This document shows positions 24,647 through 33,347 of a stretch of DNA of 40,850 nt, piece after piece. A program made the position numbers and the translations under genes. Below the pieces are notes generated by a model, which did no database searches, was not told where the DNA came from, and worked only from the letters and a program-made list of their open reading frames with translations. How positions within the stretch are numbered: position 1 is the first letter of the stretch; each line of letters opens with the position of its first letter. The stretch comes from JAIOPA01 sp964655175 (GTDB taxonomy: Bacteria; Eisenbacteria; RBG-16-71-46): NCBI GenBank assembly GCA_964655175.1, contig CAZZLY010000023.1, positions 1 through 40,850 on the forward strand, written 5' to 3'.

Positions 24647-26287
24647 CTATAGGCGGCGGCCCGAACCGGGCACAAGGGGTGCTCTGGGGTCGGTCGGACG
24701 GCGCAGAACGACCCGTCGGCGTCCCCAGGCGGCCGACCGACGAGGGTGGTCGAGGTTCGTGTGCAGGCCACGACTCTCCCGCCGTCGCATGGCCGAGGCC
24801 ACGATGAGGCTGCCCACCAGTGCGATGTTGCGGAGCTCGATGAGGTCGGGTGACAGACGCAGGCGCGCGTAGTCGCGCTCGATCTCGTCGCTCAGCAGGG
24901 CGAGCCGTCGTGCCGCGAACGTGAGGCGCTCGTCGCTGCGGACGATGCCGACGAGGTCCCACATGACGCGGCGCACCGAGTCCCAGTGATGTTCACTCAC
25001 CACCGCTTCGCGCGGCGGTCGGGTGCCCACCGCGCGCCACGGCTCGGCGCGCGGCACCTGCGGCGCGCGGGACAGGCGCGCGAGCACCTCGTGGGCGGTG
25101 TGACTCGCACCGACCAGCGCCTCGAGCAGCGAGTTGCTGGCGAGCCGATTGGCGCCGTGCAACCCGGTGCACGCGACCTCCCCGAGCGCGTACAAGCCCT
25201 CGAGGTCCGTGCGTCCGCCCAGCGTGGCCTTGACGCCACCGCACATGTAGTGCGCGGCCGGCACGACCGGGATGGGCTCGCGCGTCATGTCGATCCCCAG
25301 TTCCCGCAGGCGCGCGTGGATGTTGGGGAAGCGCGCGCGGATGCGGGCCGCACTCACGTGGGTGAGGTCCAACCACACGTGCGGCTCGCCGCGGCGCTTC
25401 ATCTCGCGGTCGATCGCGCGCGCCACGACGTCGCGCGGCGCGAGTTCCGCCAGGGGATGGACGCCGACCATGAAGCGCGTGCCATCGAGCGTGCGCAGTC
25501 GCGCCCCTTCCCCGCGCACCGCTTCCGAGATCAGGAACGTGCGCGCCTGCGGATGGAACAGGCAGGTGGGATGGAACTGCACGAACTCCAGACTCTCGAC
25601 GCTCGCGCCCGCTCGGTACGCCATGGCGAGACCGTCCCCCGTCGCGACGTCGGGGTTGGTCGTGTACAGGTAGACCTTGCCGCAACCGCCGGTGGCGAGC
25701 ACCGTGGCGGCCGCCGTGACCGGTCGGATGCGCCCCGTGGCGCGATCCATGACGTAGGCGCCCCAGACCGTGTCCCGCCGTCCGTGGCGACGTCGACCGA
25801 GCTTGGAATCGAGGATGAGGTCCACCGCGACCTGATCCTCGAGCAGCGTGATGTTGCGGTGCGCACGCACGCGCTCGAGCAACGTCGACTCGATCGCCCG
25901 ACCGGTGAAATCGGAGGCGTGCACGATGCGGCGGCGGCTGTGACCGCCCTCGCGACCGAGGGCGAAACCGCGCGGGCCGCGATTGAACGGCACGCCCAGC
26001 ATGGCCAGTTCGCGCACGCGTTCGGGGGCCTCGCGCACCACCTCGCGCACGACGTCGAGGTCGCACAGCCCCGCACCCGCGCGCAGCGTATCGCGGATGT
26101 GATCCGCGAAGCGATCCTGCGCATCGAACACGGCGGCGATCCCGCCCTGCGCCCAATTGGTGTTGGAATCGTCGGCGCGCTTCTTGGTGAGCACGAGCAC
26201 GCGGGCGTGTTCCGCCAGTCGGAGCGCGAGCGTGAGCCCGCCGATCCCGCTGCCCAACACCAACACGTCCGCCCTCGCCCGACTCAC
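24647..26287 (-). CDS. nadB: L-aspartate oxidase (NAD synthesis)
   Basis: A 546-residue flavoprotein that oxidises aspartate to iminoaspartate, the first step of de novo NAD synthesis. The FAD motif LVLGSGIGGLTLALRLAEH opens the protein; SNTNWAQGGIAAVF is the conserved binding loop, and the family motif HSRRRIVHASDFTGRAIES lies at about 115-135. LEFVQFHPTCL and the RGEGARL loop match the catalytic domain shared with succinate dehydrogenase, and the C-terminus is helical. GTG 26287 overlaps the lpxK stop by four bases (GTGA). Neither nadA nor nadC is close, so this is a lone pathway gene inside lipid A genes. Confidence 0.93.
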   Translation of the reverse strand: MSRARADVLVLGSGIGGLTLALRLAEHARVLVLTKKRADDSNTNWAQGGIAAVFDAQDRFADHIRDTLRAGAGLCDLDVVREVVREAPERVRELAMLGVPFNRGPRGFALGREGGHSRRRIVHASDFTGRAIESTLLERVRAHRNITLLEDQVAVDLILDSKLGRRRHGRRDTVWGAYVMDRATGRIRPVTAAATVLATGGCGKVYLYTTNPDVATGDGLAMAYRAGASVESLEFVQFHPTCLFHPQARTFLISEAVRGEGARLRTLDGTRFMVGVHPLAELAPRDVVARAIDREMKRRGEPHVWLDLTHVSAARIRARFPNIHARLRELGIDMTREPIPVVPAAHYMCGGVKATLGGRTDLEGLYALGEVACTGLHGANRLASNSLLEALVGASHTAHEVLARLSRAPQVPRAEPWRAVGTRPPREAVVSEHHWDSVRRVMWDLVGIVRSDERLTFAARRLALLSDEIERDYARLRLSPDLIELRNIALVGSLIVASAMRRRESRGLHTNLDHPRRSAAWGRRRVVLRRPTDPRAPLVPGSGRRL

Positions 26288-27249
26288 GCGTCCCCCTCGC
26301 GCACGAGGCGCTCCGCCTCGTCGCCGCCTGACACCCAGCGCCAGCGCGTCCCCAGCACCGCCACGCGGTCGCGAGGCGCACCCTCGGGCCAGCGTACCGC
26401 GTCCTTGGCGCTCAGGAGCAACACCCCGCCCTGCGCGGCCGCGTGTTCACGGCGCGCCTCCGCGAGGCTGAACCAGTGATGATCGCGATACGCCGCGAGC
26501 GTGACCGGCGAGAACCCGACTTCGCGTGCGCTCGCGGCGACCGCGTCGGGATTGCCGGTCGCGGTGAGCACGCGCGCGGCTCCCTGCGCGATGATCGTGG
26601 CACCGTCGAGTGCACGCACCCCGTCGGGTTCGTGCCGCGCCGCCGCCAACACGGCCCCCGGAGCGCGCCGGCGCACCTCGTCGAGAAACGGCGCGGGATC
26701 CTCGTCGGCACCCAGACGACTGACGACGACCAGGCCCGCACGCTGCAGGGCGCGGATCGGTTCGCGCAGGCGTCCGCCGGGCAGCATGCGCCCGCCGCCC
26801 CAGAGATCGGTGCGGTCGAGCAGTACGACGTCGAGGTCGCGCGCGAGTCGCCAATGCGAGAAGCCGTCGTCCACCAGCACGAGCTCGCACCCCCGTGCCG
26901 CCGCCTCCTGCGCCAGGGCGAGCTTGGAGTCGCCCGCGAACACGGCGTCGGCACCCAGCGCTGCGCGATAGAGCAGTTCCTCGTCGCCCGCGCCCGCGGG
27001 CCCCGGACGGTAACGCCGCGTGACGACCCCCACCCGGACACCCCGCTCGCGGAGCGTGCGCGCCAGATGCAGTACGAGCGTGGTCTTGCCCGCGCCACCC
27101 ACCGACAGATTGCCGATCGACACCACGCGCGTCGCGACGCGCGTCACGTCCCAACGCCCGCTGGCGTAGCGGGCACGCCGCCACTCCCACGCCCGCTCGG
27201 CGACGCGGCTCAGCCACACCCCCAGGGGGCCGCTCAGCGCACCGGCCAC
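26284..27249 (-). CDS. lpxK: Tetraacyldisaccharide 4'-kinase
   Basis: A 321-residue (from GTG 27249) LpxK, which phosphorylates the lipid A disaccharide at the inner membrane. It has the P-loop IGNLSVGGAGKTT, an N-terminal amphipathic segment, the conserved VVTRRY motif, LVLVDDGFSHW(R), and LTATGNPDAV. GTG 27249 has GGGAG at an eight-base spacing; GTG 27258 is the longer alternative but the same GGGAG then overlaps it. Either start overlaps the waaA stop (16-25 bases). The 3' end overlaps the nadB start by four bases. Kinase order in the cluster (lpxB, waaA, lpxK) makes sense for lipid A-Kdo synthesis. Confidence 0.92.
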   Translation of the reverse strand: MAGALSGPLGVWLSRVAERAWEWRRARYASGRWDVTRVATRVVSIGNLSVGGAGKTTLVLHLARTLRERGVRVGVVTRRYRPGPAGAGDEELLYRAALGADAVFAGDSKLALAQEAAARGCELVLVDDGFSHWRLARDLDVVLLDRTDLWGGGRMLPGGRLREPIRALQRAGLVVVSRLGADEDPAPFLDEVRRRAPGAVLAAARHEPDGVRALDGATIIAQGAARVLTATGNPDAVAASAREVGFSPVTLAAYRDHHWFSLAEARREHAAAQGGVLLLSAKDAVRWPEGAPRDRVAVLGTRWRWVSGGDEAERLVREGDA

Positions 27250-28484
27250 AGCCCGCACTCCCGAAGTCGATCCACGGCGCGCGCGGCCGAGCCGCGTTCG
27301 GCGGCCGCGACCCGGATCCCCGCGGCCGCGCGCGTCTCACGCACGTCGGCACGCGACAACAACGCCTGGAACGCGCGCGTCAGCCCCTCGTCGTCGGCGA
27401 CCTTCCAGATCGCACCCGCGGCATCGAGGGCCCGCACGCTCTCGCGCTGCGACGCGTGCCACGGCCCGATGATCGTGGCCGCGCCACAGGCGGCGGGCTC
27501 GAGCGGGTTGTGCCCACCGTAGGGCGCGAGGCTGCCGCCCACGAACGCGACCTCGGCGGCCTGGTACCAGGTCGTGAGCACCCCCATGCGGTCGTCCCAT
27601 CGCCAGGCATCGCTGGCGGCCGCATCGGTCATCGAGGTGAGGCCCGCCGCCAGCGCTTCGGCCTGGATCTGCGGGAGCGCGCGCGGGTGGCGCGGCACGG
27701 CCACGACCTGCCAACCGGCACGCAGCACGGCCGGCATCGCCCGCCACGCGCGCACCAGCAGGCGCGCCTCGCCGGGGCGGACGTTGCCCAGCACCAGCAG
27801 GGGCCGCTGCGGATCGAGCCCCAGCGCCGAACGCGCGGCAGCGCGATCGGGGATCGGCTGTGGCAGCCCGTCGCTCTTGAGGTTCCCCACGACGTGGGTG
27901 CGCGCGACCGGTGCGCCGATCGACAGCCAGCGCTGCTGATCCTCGGTGCTCTGACACAACACCGCGGCGAGCCCGGCGACGACCTCGTGGAACTCGGCGC
28001 CCAGACGTCGATAACGACGCGCGGAACGCTCCGACAGCCGAGCGCTGACGACCGCCACCGGGAGATGATCGGCGCGCGCCCGCAGCAGCCAGTGCGGCCA
28101 GAGCTCGGTCTCGAGCAGGAACACCCGCTCGGGCTGGACGCCCTTCACGAAGCGATGCACGGCCTGGGGCGTGTCGATCGGCGCGAGCGAGGCCTGCGAC
28201 TCCACCAGGCCGAGGCGCTCCCGCCCGGTGCGCGTCGTGGCGGTCAGTTGCAGACGCGCATCGGGCTGCACGCGTCGCAGTTCGCGCACGAGCGTCGTGG
28301 CCGCGACCGCCTCACCCATCGAGGCCGCATGCACCCACGCATCGCAGCCGCCCGGACGCGCGACGCGTCCCAACCGCTCGCGCCAGAGGACGCGCTCCTG
28401 CGGGGACGTGAACACGCCGGTCGCGGGTGCGACCGCGCCCAGCACCGGTGCGAACATCCGATACGCCCGCCACAACATGCTCAT
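27234..28484 (-). CDS. waaA: Kdo transferase (WaaA/KdtA)
   Basis: A 416-residue GT30 enzyme that attaches Kdo to lipid IVA at the inner membrane. The acceptor-side domain has the membrane-near start MSMLWRAYRMF, VHAASMGEAVAATTLVRELR with the catalytic glutamate, and ERVFLLETELWPHWLL. The nucleotide-sugar domain carries LLVLGNVRPGEARLL, AEVAFVGGSLAPYGGHNPLEPAACG and the final helix. It may transfer one or more Kdo units, which cannot be predicted here. ATG 28484 has GGAG about six bases upstream and overlaps the acyltransferase stop (ATGA). Confidence 0.94.
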   Translation of the reverse strand: MSMLWRAYRMFAPVLGAVAPATGVFTSPQERVLWRERLGRVARPGGCDAWVHAASMGEAVAATTLVRELRRVQPDARLQLTATTRTGRERLGLVESQASLAPIDTPQAVHRFVKGVQPERVFLLETELWPHWLLRARADHLPVAVVSARLSERSARRYRRLGAEFHEVVAGLAAVLCQSTEDQQRWLSIGAPVARTHVVGNLKSDGLPQPIPDRAAARSALGLDPQRPLLVLGNVRPGEARLLVRAWRAMPAVLRAGWQVVAVPRHPRALPQIQAEALAAGLTSMTDAAASDAWRWDDRMGVLTTWYQAAEVAFVGGSLAPYGGHNPLEPAACGAATIIGPWHASQRESVRALDAAGAIWKVADDEGLTRAFQALLSRADVRETRAAAGIRVAAAERGSAARAVDRLRECGLWPVR

Positions 28485-29125
28485 GCGTTCTCCCCGACCG
28501 CGTCCCGGGTGACCCGGGTCAATCCCTCGAGGGCCTGTGCGAAACGCGGCAATGCGCCCTCTTCGGCGGTGCCCACCGGCGCACCATACGCCACACGCAC
28601 GCGCGCGAACGGCTTGGGAATACGGAACCCGTCCCAGGAACGCAGCACCCACACCGAACGTGCGGCCACCGCGATGGGCACCAATCGCCGCTGCGTGCGT
28701 TCGGCCAGATACACGACACCGTCCTTCGCCTGTTCGCGTGGTCCGCGCGGGCCATCGGGAGTGACCGCCAGATGCCGACCGGCATGCGCCCAGGCGAGCA
28801 TCTCACGCACCCCCGCCTCGCCGCCGCGCGTGCTCGATCCCCGCGCCGTCACGTAGCCCAGCCCTTCGATGACGCGCGTGATCAGTTCGCCGTCGCGATG
28901 CCGACTCACGAGCACCGCGATGCCCTCGTCCCGACGCAACACCGCCATGGGCAGGATCGCCGAATGCCAGAACGCGTACACGAATCGCTCACGGTCGCCC
29001 TCGGCCTGCGCGTACGCGGGATCGCGCACGACCTCGTAGCGCCAGGTCGCGCCGAGCAGGCGCACCAACCCTTCGCCCGCGCGGGCGGCGAGCGGCAACC
29101 ACCACGGTCTGGCGTCGCGACTCAC
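28481..29125 (-). CDS. DUF374 lysophospholipid/lipid A acyltransferase-like protein
   Basis: A 214-residue membrane-bound acyltransferase of the DUF374 type. AFWHSAILPM matches its H-block region (this histidine is the likely base), VSRHRDGELITRVIEGLGY and RGSSTRGG follow, and LAVTPDGPRGPREQAKDGVVYLA is the conserved core that places the substrate. With no lpxL or lpxM nearby and its position between lpxB and waaA, it could add a late acyl chain to lipid A; this is an inference. GTG 29125 overlaps the lpxB stop (GTGA). Longer readings run through lpxB in another frame. Confidence 0.87.
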   Translation of the reverse strand: MSRDARPWWLPLAARAGEGLVRLLGATWRYEVVRDPAYAQAEGDRERFVYAFWHSAILPMAVLRRDEGIAVLVSRHRDGELITRVIEGLGYVTARGSSTRGGEAGVREMLAWAHAGRHLAVTPDGPRGPREQAKDGVVYLAERTQRRLVPIAVAARSVWVLRSWDGFRIPKPFARVRVAYGAPVGTAEEGALPRFAQALEGLTRVTRDAVGENA

Positions 29126-30276
29126 GACCACAACCCCGCGAGCCACGCGGCCGTGCGCTCGGCCGCGCCCCCATGCCCGAGACAGGCTCGCACCTGCGCC
29201 AGATCGGCGCGCCGAGCCGCGAGGGCCGTCGGGTCGTCGAGCCAGCGTCCCAACGTGTCGGCCACCGCCGAAGCGGTGAACGCCTGCTGGATCAACTCGG
29301 GTGCGACCTCGCGTCCGGCCACGATGTTGGGCAGACCGATGTGCGTGAGCTTGACGACGCGACGTGCGATCGCGTGGTTGATCCACCCCACCCGGTACAC
29401 GATCACGAGCGGAGCGCCGAGCAGGGCCGTCTCCAGCGTCGCGGTCCCCGAAGCCACGGCGCAGCACGTCGCGTAGGTCTGCACCGCGTGCGTGCGGCCG
29501 CGCACGAGTCGCACCCCCTCGAGCAGGGCCTCGGGAACGCCCACGAGTTCGCGGCCACGCGCGAGCGCCAGCACCGGCACGACGTCGGGATATCGAGCCC
29601 GCAATCGCTGCGCCGCTTCGAGGAGCGTGCGGGCGTGCGCGCGCAGCTCGCCCTTGCGGCTGCCGGGCAACAGCCCCACGAGACGCGCGGACGCGTCCAC
29701 CCCGAGTTCGGCGCGGAACGTCGCTTCATCGCATTCGGCCGCGAGGTCGTCGAGCAACGGATGCCCGACGAAGCGCGCGTCCACACCGGCGGTGCGGAAG
29801 ATCGGCTCCTCGAACGGGAACACCACCGCGAGGCGATCGACCCAGGCGGCCATCTCGGCCGCGCGCTCGGCGTGCCACGCCCAGACCTGCGGCGCGATGT
29901 AATAGAACACCTTCACGCCGCGGCGCTTGAGCTCGGGACCCAATCGCAGATTGAAGCCCGGGTAATCCACGAGCAGCGCGACCTCGGGACGGAACCGCTC
30001 GACGTCGTCGAGGATGGCGCGTCGGGCACGCAGGATCACCGGCAGTTTGGCGATCACGCCGCTGAACCCGATGACCGAGAGGTCCTCCTGCGGCACGATG
30101 ACGTGCGCGCCGGCCGCACGCAGGTCGGGACCCGCGACGGCGTGGACCGAGACCGGGCCGAGCGCCTGCAGACCGCGAACGACGCGGGCCGCATGCGCAT
30201 CCCCCGAGGGCTCACCGGCGACCACGAGCAGCCGGCGCTCGCGCGTCGCCGACGACGTGCTCAGTGCACCGCCCAC
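29122..30276 (-). CDS. lpxB: Lipid-A-disaccharide synthase
   Basis: A 384-residue GT19 enzyme that joins UDP-diacylglucosamine and lipid X to make the lipid A disaccharide at the inner membrane. Visible are LLVVAGEPSGDAHAARVV at the N-terminus, DLSVIGFSGVI, LVDYPGFNLRLGPELKRRGV, FYYIAPQVWAWH, the FVGHPLLD motif, LLPGSRKGEL and the donor-site ASGTATLETALLGAPLVIVYR. GTG 30276 is used, overlapping the end of the dehydrogenase gene by 16 bases; no convincing ribosome site precedes it. The stop overlaps the acyltransferase start (GTGA). Confidence 0.94.
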   Translation of the reverse strand: MGGALSTSSATRERRLLVVAGEPSGDAHAARVVRGLQALGPVSVHAVAGPDLRAAGAHVIVPQEDLSVIGFSGVIAKLPVILRARRAILDDVERFRPEVALLVDYPGFNLRLGPELKRRGVKVFYYIAPQVWAWHAERAAEMAAWVDRLAVVFPFEEPIFRTAGVDARFVGHPLLDDLAAECDEATFRAELGVDASARLVGLLPGSRKGELRAHARTLLEAAQRLRARYPDVVPVLALARGRELVGVPEALLEGVRLVRGRTHAVQTYATCCAVASGTATLETALLGAPLVIVYRVGWINHAIARRVVKLTHIGLPNIVAGREVAPELIQQAFTASAVADTLGRWLDDPTALAARRADLAQVRACLGHGGAAERTAAWLAGLWS

Positions 30277-31244
30277 TGCTGCGCGCGGCGCCGCATGGCG
30301 TCGCGCACCTGCTCGGCGACCGCCAGCGCGTCACGACCGGCACGCGCCGACGCCGCACCTTCGCCGTCGCCGCGCAGCGAGCGCAGGAACGCGGTCAGTT
30401 CGAGCGTGAGCGGTTCCCCCGCCGCGATCGAGAGCGCCGTGCGGTCGATGCCCGCCAGGAGCGCCAACGGATCGGCCTTGCCCGGCTTGAACGAGTTCGG
30501 GTCCTTGATCACGAACGCCTCGCCCGACTTCTCGAACAGGTCCACCGTCACGTACGCGTCGGCGGTGAAGAACCGGATGCGGCGCAGGCGTTCGACCGAG
30601 ACGCGGCTCGCGGTCAGGTTCGCCACGCAGCCGTCCTGGAACTCGAGGCGGGCGTTGGCGATGTCCTCGGTGCTCGACAACACCGCGACGCCGACCGCCG
30701 ACAGGTCCGAGGGCGTCTGCCCGGTCAGATGCAACACCGCATCGATGTCGTGGATCATGAGATCGCCCACGACGTCGATGTCGAGCGAGCGCGGCTGGAA
30801 CGCCGCCATGCGATGCGCCTCGATGAACTTGGGGCGCTTCACGAACGGCCGCGCCGCGAGCAGCGCCGGATTGAAACGCTCGACCTGGCCCACCTGCAGC
30901 GTGCGACCGGCGCGCGTGGCGGCGGCGATCATCGCATCGGCCTCCGCGACCGTGACCGCCATGGGCTTCTCGACCAGGACGTGGCAACCCGCGGCAAGCG
31001 CCTTCTCGGCGGCCTCGAGGTGCGACACGGTGGGCGTGGCGACCGAGACCGCCTCGCACTCCGCGAGCAGGGCCTCCGGCGTGTCGAACGCCCGGCCGCC
31101 GAATTGCGCGACGACCTGCGCCGCGCGGTCGCGGGAACGGTCGTACACGCCCACGAACTGCGACTCGGGGATGGAACCGTAGACGCGAGCGTGCTTCTCG
31201 CCCCACACGCCGACACCCCAGACACCGGTACGGACAGGCTTCAT
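30261..31244 (-). CDS. Gfo/Idh/MocA dehydrogenase, GnnA-like
   Basis: A 327-residue NAD(P)-dependent sugar dehydrogenase. The Rossmann motif is TGVWGVGVWGEKHARVY; the family lysine motif is HVLVEKPMAVT; and GDLMIHDIDAVLHLTG fits the Asp/His catalytic region. Between lpxA and lpxB in several bacteria sits GnnA, which oxidises UDP-GlcNAc at C3 so that GnnB can aminate it, giving amide-linked 3-acyl chains in lipid A. Here the matching aminotransferase is not present in the window. ATG 31244 has GGGAG seven bases upstream, ten bases after the lpxA stop. It may act on UDP-GlcNAc or on another sugar nucleotide; the identification as GnnA is moderate. Confidence 0.85.
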   Translation of the reverse strand: MKPVRTGVWGVGVWGEKHARVYGSIPESQFVGVYDRSRDRAAQVVAQFGGRAFDTPEALLAECEAVSVATPTVSHLEAAEKALAAGCHVLVEKPMAVTVAEADAMIAAATRAGRTLQVGQVERFNPALLAARPFVKRPKFIEAHRMAAFQPRSLDIDVVGDLMIHDIDAVLHLTGQTPSDLSAVGVAVLSSTEDIANARLEFQDGCVANLTASRVSVERLRRIRFFTADAYVTVDLFEKSGEAFVIKDPNSFKPGKADPLALLAGIDRTALSIAAGEPLTLELTAFLRSLRGDGEGAASARAGRDALAVAEQVRDAMRRRAQQWAVH

Positions 31245-31254
31245 GACGGTCTCC

Positions 31255-32031
31255 CTAGCGCGAGATGCCGCGCACCGAGGTCTCGCAGAACCGCGCGAAG
31301 TGCTCGGCCTCGGGCTGGCCGGGGAACTCCCGGCGGATGTGTTCGACGGCCTGCGTCACGGTGTGACCGTCACGGAAGAAGAGGCGATAGGCGCGCTCGG
31401 CGGCGCGCACGGCCTCGGGCGAGAACCCGCGCCGCGACAACCCGATCGAGTTGATCCCAGCGTTGCGCGGCGGGCTGCCCGCGGCTTTCACATAGGGCGC
31501 GACGTCCTGCGAGATGCGCGACCCGCCGCCGATCATGGCGTGACGGCCGATGCGGGTGAACTGGTGCACGACGGTGCCGCCGCCCACGATGGCCCAGTCG
31601 TCCACGACGACGTAGCCCGCGAGCTGCACGGCGTTCGCGAGGATCACGCGATCGCCGATGGCGCAGTTATGCGCCACGTGCGAATAGGCCATCATGAGCA
31701 CGTGACTGCCGATGCGCGTGGTGAAGCCCGGCTCGGTCGCGAGATTGGCGGTGCAGTACTCCCGGAACGTGTTGTGGTCCCCCACCACGAGGTACGAGGG
31801 CTCACCGGAGTACTTGAGGTCCTGCGGCTCGGAACCGAGCACCGCCCCGTGATGCAGGCGATTGTCACTGCCGAGCGTGGTCCAGCCGGTGACGAGCGCG
31901 TGCGCATCGATGCGCGTGCGATCGCCGATCGTGACGTGCGGGCCGATGACGGCCCCGGGACCCACGACGACGTCCACGCCCAGTCGGGCGGCGGGATCGA
32001 CGAAGGCGGCCGGATGGATGCGGACGCTCAT
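31255..32031 (-). CDS. lpxA: UDP-GlcNAc acyltransferase
   Basis: A 258-residue left-handed beta-helix acyltransferase (hexapeptide repeats) catalysing the first step of lipid A synthesis in the cytoplasm. The catalytic base is His121 in YSHVAHNC, equivalent to His125 of the E. coli enzyme. Hexapeptide repeats run from about residue 8 to 190. The C-terminal helical domain (SIGLSRRGFSPEAVRAAERAYRL-like) is typical. ATG 32031 overlaps the FabZ stop (ATGA). The neighbouring GnnA-like gene raises the question of whether it acylates UDP-GlcNAc or the 3-amino analogue. Confidence 0.96.
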   Translation of the reverse strand: MSVRIHPAAFVDPAARLGVDVVVGPGAVIGPHVTIGDRTRIDAHALVTGWTTLGSDNRLHHGAVLGSEPQDLKYSGEPSYLVVGDHNTFREYCTANLATEPGFTTRIGSHVLMMAYSHVAHNCAIGDRVILANAVQLAGYVVVDDWAIVGGGTVVHQFTRIGRHAMIGGGSRISQDVAPYVKAAGSPPRNAGINSIGLSRRGFSPEAVRAAERAYRLFFRDGHTVTQAVEHIRREFPGQPEAEHFARFCETSVRGISR

Positions 32032-33347
32032 GGGCGCTTGTCCACGACGGTCGCGAGCAGCTCGGCCTCGGCCACCAGCTGCCCGTCGACGTGGGCCTCA
32101 CCCGCCATCTTCATGGTGCGACGCTTCACCGAGAGCAGCTTGAGCTTGAACTCCAGCTTGTCGCCGGGCACCACGGGGCGGCGGAACTTGGCGCCATCGA
32201 TGCCCATGAAATACATGAGCTTGTTGCCCGGGTCGTCCACCGAGTTCAGCATGAGCATGCCGCCCACCTGCGCCATCGCCTCGAGGATGAGCACCGCGGG
32301 CATGATCGGATGGCCCGGGAAGTGCCCCTGGAAGAACGGCTCGTTGATGGTGACGTTCTTGTAGCCCTCGATGAACCGCCCCTCCTCGATGTTCGTGATC
32401 CGGTCCACCAGCAGGAACGGATAGCGATGCGGCAGGAGGTCCATGATCGCGGTCGTGTCCCACTCCTCGGGCGGCCCACCGGCGCGACGGCCCGGCAGCG
32501 GCAGCGTCTCCTTGAGACGCTTCACGAACGCGACGTGACCCATGTGGCCGGAGCGCTTGGCGGTGACGTGCCCCAGCAACGGCCCGCCCAGGATGAAGAG
32601 GTCGCCGAGCAGGTCGAGGATCTTGTGGCGCACGAACTCGTCCGGCCAGCGCAGCTTCTCGTCGTTGAGCACGTCGGTCTGGCCCACGACGATGGCGCTC
32701 TCGAGACGGCCGCCCTTGATCCAACCCGACTGCCGCAGCAGCTCGAGGTCGCGCTCGAGCACGAACGTGCGCGCCGGTGCGATCTCCTTGAGGAAGTTCT
32801 CGGGCGTGATCTCGATCGAGCGCTCCTGCACGCCGATGAGCGGATGGTCGTACTCGATCGTGAACGTGATGCGGAACTTGGCGTCCGGAACGGCGGTGAG
32901 CTCGACGTCACCGTGCGACATGCGCACGGGCTTGCTCACCTTGATGTGGCGCGTCGGCTTGTCCTGATCGAGGAGTCCCGCCTCGAGCAGCGCGGCCGCG
33001 ATGGGTGCGGCGCTGCCGTCGTGACCCTCGGGCACCTCCATCGTGCTCGTCTCGATGATCAGGTTGTCGATGCCGAGGCCCGCGACGGCCGCGAGCACGT
33101 GCTCCATGGTGTGCACCTGCACGCCGTCCTGCTGCAGGATCGTGCGGCGACCCGCGCCCGGATCGAAGTGCGCGTTCTCGGGTCGCACCCGGACCTCGGG
33201 GCGGTTCGGCAGGTCGGTGCGCACGAATCGCACACCGTGGTCCACGGGGGCCGGCAGGAAGCGCATGACGCCCTTCTCACCGGTGTGCAGGCCCACGCCC
33301 TCGATGGTGGCGGTGCCCTTCACGGTCCGCTGCATCCGTCCGCTCAC
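32028..33347 (-). CDS. Fused LpxC deacetylase and FabZ dehydratase
   Basis: A 439-residue bifunctional protein. Residues 1 to about 290 are LpxC: MEHVLAA carries zinc ligand His83, EVPEGHDGS is the conserved substrate loop, RHKILDLLGDL carries His241 and Asp245, and His268 lies in RSGHMGH. Residues about 297-439 are FabZ: LLPHRYPFLLVDRI, GHFPGHPIMP with catalytic His342, and LILEAMAQ with Glu356. LpxC commits sugars to lipid A and FabZ makes enoyl-ACP, so the fusion links competing uses of hydroxyacyl-ACP. GTG 33347 has AAGGAG eight bases upstream and overlaps the lpxD stop (GTGA). The fusion is well known in Bacteroidetes and relatives. Confidence 0.96.
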   Translation of the reverse strand: MSGRMQRTVKGTATIEGVGLHTGEKGVMRFLPAPVDHGVRFVRTDLPNRPEVRVRPENAHFDPGAGRRTILQQDGVQVHTMEHVLAAVAGLGIDNLIIETSTMEVPEGHDGSAAPIAAALLEAGLLDQDKPTRHIKVSKPVRMSHGDVELTAVPDAKFRITFTIEYDHPLIGVQERSIEITPENFLKEIAPARTFVLERDLELLRQSGWIKGGRLESAIVVGQTDVLNDEKLRWPDEFVRHKILDLLGDLFILGGPLLGHVTAKRSGHMGHVAFVKRLKETLPLPGRRAGGPPEEWDTTAIMDLLPHRYPFLLVDRITNIEEGRFIEGYKNVTINEPFFQGHFPGHPIMPAVLILEAMAQVGGMLMLNSVDDPGNKLMYFMGIDGAKFRRPVVPGDKLEFKLKLLSVKRRTMKMAGEAHVDGQLVAEAELLATVVDKRP

